Shown here in pieces: positions 39,501-45,500 of a stretch of 64,000 bases of DNA (positions are counted from its first letter, which is position 1; every line of letters starts with the position of its first letter). The notes under the pieces were generated by a model. It was not told where the DNA came from. It ran no database searches and saw nothing but the letters and a program-made list of their open reading frames with translations. A program made the position numbers and the translations under genes. Source of the stretch: Arion vulgaris (lineage: Eukaryota; Mollusca; Gastropoda; Stylommatophora; Arionidae); the NCBI GenBank assembly GCA_020796225.1, contig CM036753.1:4214001-4278000 (forward strand), given 5' to 3'.

Positions 39501-42500
39501 TTCTGCTATGCTTTTTATTTACTAGGGTAGCTTCCCTAAGTTCTGTATCAGTCGCCTCATACGACATGCCGTTTAAATTGCAGTGGTACTATTGTTTGCT
39601 TCCCTTGTGGCCCAGCACCACACAGGTGAAATAGGTCATTCAAGATGTGCTCAATGTGACAAGTCATTCCTGGCTTACGCCCAAGTGGTTATCAGTTATC
39701 AGAGGACTATCATCATAGCACTCCGGACATGTCCATAGGTGCTCCGATCTCTGCCTCAGCAAATCCAGCAGCGTCCATCGACCCAACACACCAGTCCGAT
39801 GTTGATTAATCAGTCTCTTTGCATATTTGGTATGCCGTTCTTTACGGGCTGCACCAATCTTGAAACCCATCTCTCTCAATCTGGTCAGCGAGTGGGACTC
39901 GCAACCCTGAAACTCTTCTGTTCGAAAAGACTCGCAGTGCGTTAAGAATGTCATTTCGGTCCATTGCAACCCCCTCGGATACTGTGGCCATACCAGCCAA
40001 TCATACCAGCCCGAGTGGTTACCGGGCCCAAATTTGAGGTGTAAAGAATAGAACCACTGTTACCTACCACGCATGTCATAAGAGGCGACTGAGGAGGTTT
40101 GACTGAAATCGGATGCAGATGTCCTAAACGTGTAGAAGTCTATGCATTTAGGGGCCTAACAAACTACCAATGTGCAACGTATACACGTTCTTGGCAAAGA
40201 TCAAACATATAAAGAGTTATTAAAATTGGTCGGAAGAAACGAACGCAAAGAAGAAGAAGAAGATTCTTGCCTTATACAGGCAGCCTTAAGTTTATTTAGT
40301 ATATTCATATGAGTACATTTAACTGCAAACCAAATGAATAATTAAAAGTGAGACAGGAAACACACATACATTGTCTTATAGATATTAGGAAAAAAACAAA
40401 GTTAGCACCAAGCAGAGTCATGAGAAATGTTTGCTAATAGGAGGTGATGTAGACATAAATCAACAAGTAAATGAATAGTGTAAGATTTACATAACATCCA
40501 TAAAAATGCAAATAAACACAATAGAAGATATAATTGATATAAGAAGTTATAATACAGCTGCAATTAACAGATTGAGAAAAAATATCAATACTAATCTAGA
40601 AGCATGTTTCATGCAATGATAGCTGTAGCAAGAAGGAAGTGGGTTCTTCAATAAAGGTGACATTGCCTATTGAAGGTGACTAGTTAGAACAGTCTTTGCT
40701 ATGAAATTATTCAAAGAGCAACACAATGTACACGTCACCTCAGAAATTATACGAGATGAAGACTCCATACACCATTGTGAGATGGTAGGCAATGTCATTT
40801 GAATGTCTTTTATCATGTCTTATCTATCTGATCCAGTTGCATACAATACGATTCATCTGCAACGTTCAATGCTGACCCAACCCGATTTGGCTAGTATTGG
40901 TGCATGTGCTGCGTAAATGTTGAACAATATGTGTGATAGAGGAGACCCTGTGGTAATTTCAGGCATATGCCTATACTTACAGGATCTGATGTTCATGTTC
41001 CTGAATTAGTGCAATGCTCCTCTCCATCAAAGAAGCAGGTATCCAGTTTATGAACCAAAGACTGACCAGAAATTTTAGCAAAGAGAGTGGGTTGATAAGT
41101 CCACATTGTGTGCACTTTCTCCCAATCAATCACAACAAAGACAGTCTATTGCTTGGATTTGAAGCCCACAAAACAGCATAAGCAAACATGCCAGCATTAT
41201 CTGAAGTCCTTTTCCTTGGCTGGTAACTATCAGAGGTATCAGAGAGGATGTGTTCTGCCTCTAGGTGACATATTACCTTTCTAGACACTATTCTCCAGTA
41301 ATATTCCATATACATTTTGCAAGTTGAATATTCGGTTGTGGCTGAGCAGTCTAGGATCCTTTCCATGTTTACTAAGTGGCTGTAAATAGCTATGAAATCA
41401 GTCTTCATATACCACAGCATTCTGTATACTGTTGTTGAAATCCATCATCTTGTCTCACCGAGTTGTTTGATGTTGTGATACTGGATACCATAAGGTCGTG
41501 AATCAGTTCTGTGACTGGCTTTGAGTGCATTTACTACATCTTTCTTTGTTATGAAATCAGTATAATGTTCTCCAGTGTTAGTAATATCACAAATAACATT
41601 TTTGATCTCTTGGTAAACATCCTTAACACTCTTCTATGTCTACGTCACAAAACTTACAAGTTGCATCAATTAAGAAAAGACTTGCTGGTAGTCCTCCTAT
41701 TCATTCTGCGATGAAATGTCCAGACTCGATCTCCTATTCATTCTGCGATGAAATGTCCAGACTTGATTTAGTGACCATTACCATCAACTTTGTTTATGAA
41801 AGTTTCTCATTAAATACAATTTTCTTTACTGGCCAATTATTTAAAAATATTAGTGGCTAAATGTTAGACAACTGACTTATCATCTACATCGTACAATTGT
41901 TACCATCAAATATATACTTTTATGTCAAATAATTCAAGGGATTTTGGTTAGCAATAAAAATGAAACTTGCATAAATATTTATTTATTTGTTCCTTTATAT
42001 TTTTTAATGTACAATTTGTCGACATCTTGTGATTATCCACAGAACTACAATGCATTTTATTACACAATACAAGCAGAAGTAATTGAGCCAAGCCACATGT
42101 TATTCAAAAAATGGGTAAAGAAACCCATTGACAAGGTTTGTTAAATTGGTCTCAAGCTAACTTAATTGTGTTCTGCATTTTTTCATATTAATATTTATTA
42201 CTTTTCTAGTACCATAATTATTAACTTTTATTCTTGCGTCTTGTAAAACTATTGTGCAATCATATCATAAGTCTAACGCCCATTTAAAGAGTGAATGAAT
42301 AAAATACAAAAAATAGTGATATAATTATTTTGTATATGTATGTGTATCCACATGTCTATAAAAAAAACAACTCTGCAGCCTTTTCAGACCTTAGGTTATT
42401 AAGTGACTTCTCTTAACATTTCTAAGCCCTATAGGCCTAGTGTGCAGAAGGTAGGAGGACCAACTTATGTCCTCACAAATGGAATGCCGAGTTTGGGATT

Positions 42501-45500
42501 GAACCCACAACCCTCTTTTGTTGGAGTTGATAGACGAGTGCTTATGCCTTACGTTAATCCATCCCACCATCAGTTTATACTTGGCGTAAACACATCACGA
42601 AGTTGTGGGGCAGCAAACTGACCTCTTATATGTCCTCAACTTCATCAATGGTGACAAACATTCTTCTAAGAAATGTTAATACTGCAATTGTTTACGTTAA
42701 CATTCTATCAGTTAGTTGACTTGACTTTATTCTTAACTGGTCTTCTATTATGTATAAATGCAAGTAATCTTTGTTTTTGTTGGTGTTTGCATTCATTTTA
42801 TCAATAAAGTTAACCATTCTTTGCGATCTGTGTGGTTTGCGTCGAGAACGTAAGAATGTTAGGTTTCTCTGCATGTACGACAAACACATCATAATTTTTG
42901 CCAAAGTTTATTAATATTATCCAGCAGGACACAAATTTGTACAAACAGGTAACTGTAATAATTTACAAACAGAAAACCACCACTTTAAAGTACCACATTT
43001 GGAGTTATACTGTAGCAATTTACAAATTTGATTGATCATAGAAAGGCCTGTCAGACCTGACTCATGTCAGCAAGTAATCCTTCATTCGTGAGAACAAAAT
43101 GCTTGTTTGTTAAAGATTGTTATATTACTGATTATATTATTATATATGTTGGTCAGAGACTTATATTATTGATTATTATAATCTTATATATACTTATATT
43201 AATTGTATAGCTATATACTAAACTATTCTTTGTCCATCTCTTAATCATTCTCTCTGAAACATATAGTTGCTTCCTTCTTGTTCACCTTTGTCCATCTCTT
43301 AATCATTCTCTCTGAAGTATATAGTTGCTTCCTTCTTGTTCACTTTTGTCCATCCATTAATCATTCTCTCTGAAGTATATAGTTGCTTTCTTCTTGTTGA
43401 CCATTCCCTCTTAACCATTCCCTCTCAGCTACATAGATGCTTCCTTCTTGCTTAACTTTCCTCAAACTTTCACTCTATTATGGCTTTCAGTAGCAGGCCA
43501 TGTCTTGTTTTTGTTTCTAGAATATTTGTTTCTTTCTGATTTTCTTCAACAATTCCTTCATTCTTCAATTTGTAACTTTTTCAGCACTTCATCATTTGTT
43601 TGTTTCTGTGTTCAGAAAGTGTGTCCAGTTTTCTTTAAATTCACTTCTCAAAAAGAAGCAAATTTTATGAGTTTTTTTAATGAATAGTCCAGTGCATATA
43701 TTATATGATAGCCCAGTGCATACATTATATGATAACCCAGTGCATACATTAAATGATAGCCCAGTGCATATATTATATGATAGCCCAGTGCATACATTAT
43801 ATGATAGTCCAGTGCATACATTATATGATAGTCCAGTGCATATATTATATGATACCCTCATTCTGTCTTCTTGATTAAAACATTTCATTTTAATGAGATC
43901 ACTTTCCACTTCCTTACTTTATATTATGTTTCCAATAGTTAACCGATTTCTTCTTTATACTTCTATACTTATAAGAAGCAGAAACTTATTTTGTTTTTCT
44001 TAGTGACCCTTCTCTTATGTATAAAAATATTATTCTTGTCAAGCAGATCAAGCTTCAGTCATTAATTTTTTTCCCACTATTTATTATTTATGTTTCTCTA
44101 TTTTCTGCTTTGCTTATCTGCTATTCTCAAGACTGACATAATTTACTAACATTTTTTTGTATTATATCCATTTTTCCAGTTATCTGCAACAATTTTCTCT
44201 GCATTTTTCCCCACACTTTCGATTGTACTCTACATTTGTTATCCAAGTTGCATTTTTTCCTATGTTAGCTCATTAACTCGCTCTGTTTTTATTGTATTTA
44301 TGTCATTTGCTTATTTGTTTCTTTATGTCAGAAAAACAAAAATGTATGCTTGATTTGCAAGACACTATTTAGAAGCAACTAAGATCTCACCACTCTTGCA
44401 TGTCTGAGATGTAAGAATAACAGACAAGGGAAGTTACCTCTGAAGCAACTAAGATTTCACCACTCTTGCATGTCTGAGATGTAAGAATAACAGACAAGGG
44501 AAGTTACCTCTGAAGCAACTAAGATTTCACCACTCTTGCATGTCTGAGATGTAAGAATAACAGACAAGGGAAGTTACCTCTGAAGCAACTAAGATTTCAC
44601 CACTCTTGCATGTCTGAGATGTAAGAATAACAGACAAGGGGAAATTACCTCTGAAGCAACTAAGATCTCACCACTCTTGCATGTCTGAGATGTAAGAATA
44701 ACAGACAAGGGAAGTTACCTCTGAAGCAACTAAGATCTCACCACTCTTGCATGTCTGAGATGTAAGAATAACAGACAAGGGAAATTACCTCTGAAGTCGG
44801 AGAAGCCACGCCTGTATGGTGGAGAACACTAATAAAAAGGAAAGCAGGCCTTTGTGGAAAAATCAGTCGGATGCGCCATACCAGGCACCCTGACTGCGCC
44901 TGAATTCATGGATTGCTAACACAAGAAGAAAAAGAATTAGGGGAAATAAAACATGATCTCAATGACACAGTATTATTTTTATCTTATTGTCTTCTAGCTT
45001 ATTTGTGTTGATGAATTTTTTCCCTTCTGGTTGTATATATTGTAACTAGCACAATATCGACAATTCTCTTTGTTGTTTCTTAATTACTATTGTGATTTTT
45101 TATTTTGTTTTAGCAGTTTTCTTCTCTATTACATTGCAGACAGTCACCAAGTTTCACCTTGCACAGGCAGGCGGAAAGATCAATATTTGGATTATTATAG
45201 GCAGTGTGATTGCTGGACTAGTTCTTATAACCATAATTGTTCTAATATTCTGGAAGGTAAGCAAACAGTTCAAGCATAACAAGTCTGTGTGTATTTTAAG
45301 ATATGTTAATTTTGTTTCCTTCTACATTAACTTAGAGCAGACTAGATAGTCTAATTGATGTTTCGTAGTCATGGGGAATATGGTTAAAATCCATACATAA
45401 AACTGGATCCTCAATTATGTAGATGCTGGTTCCTTTCTCATGTGGATGATTGTTCCTTAGTCATGTGGATGATGGTTCCTTTATCATGTGGAGGATGGTT

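Noticed and set aside
43592..43909. Repeat protein with NVCTGLSY units
   Set aside because: Translation of a 24-bp tandem repeat.
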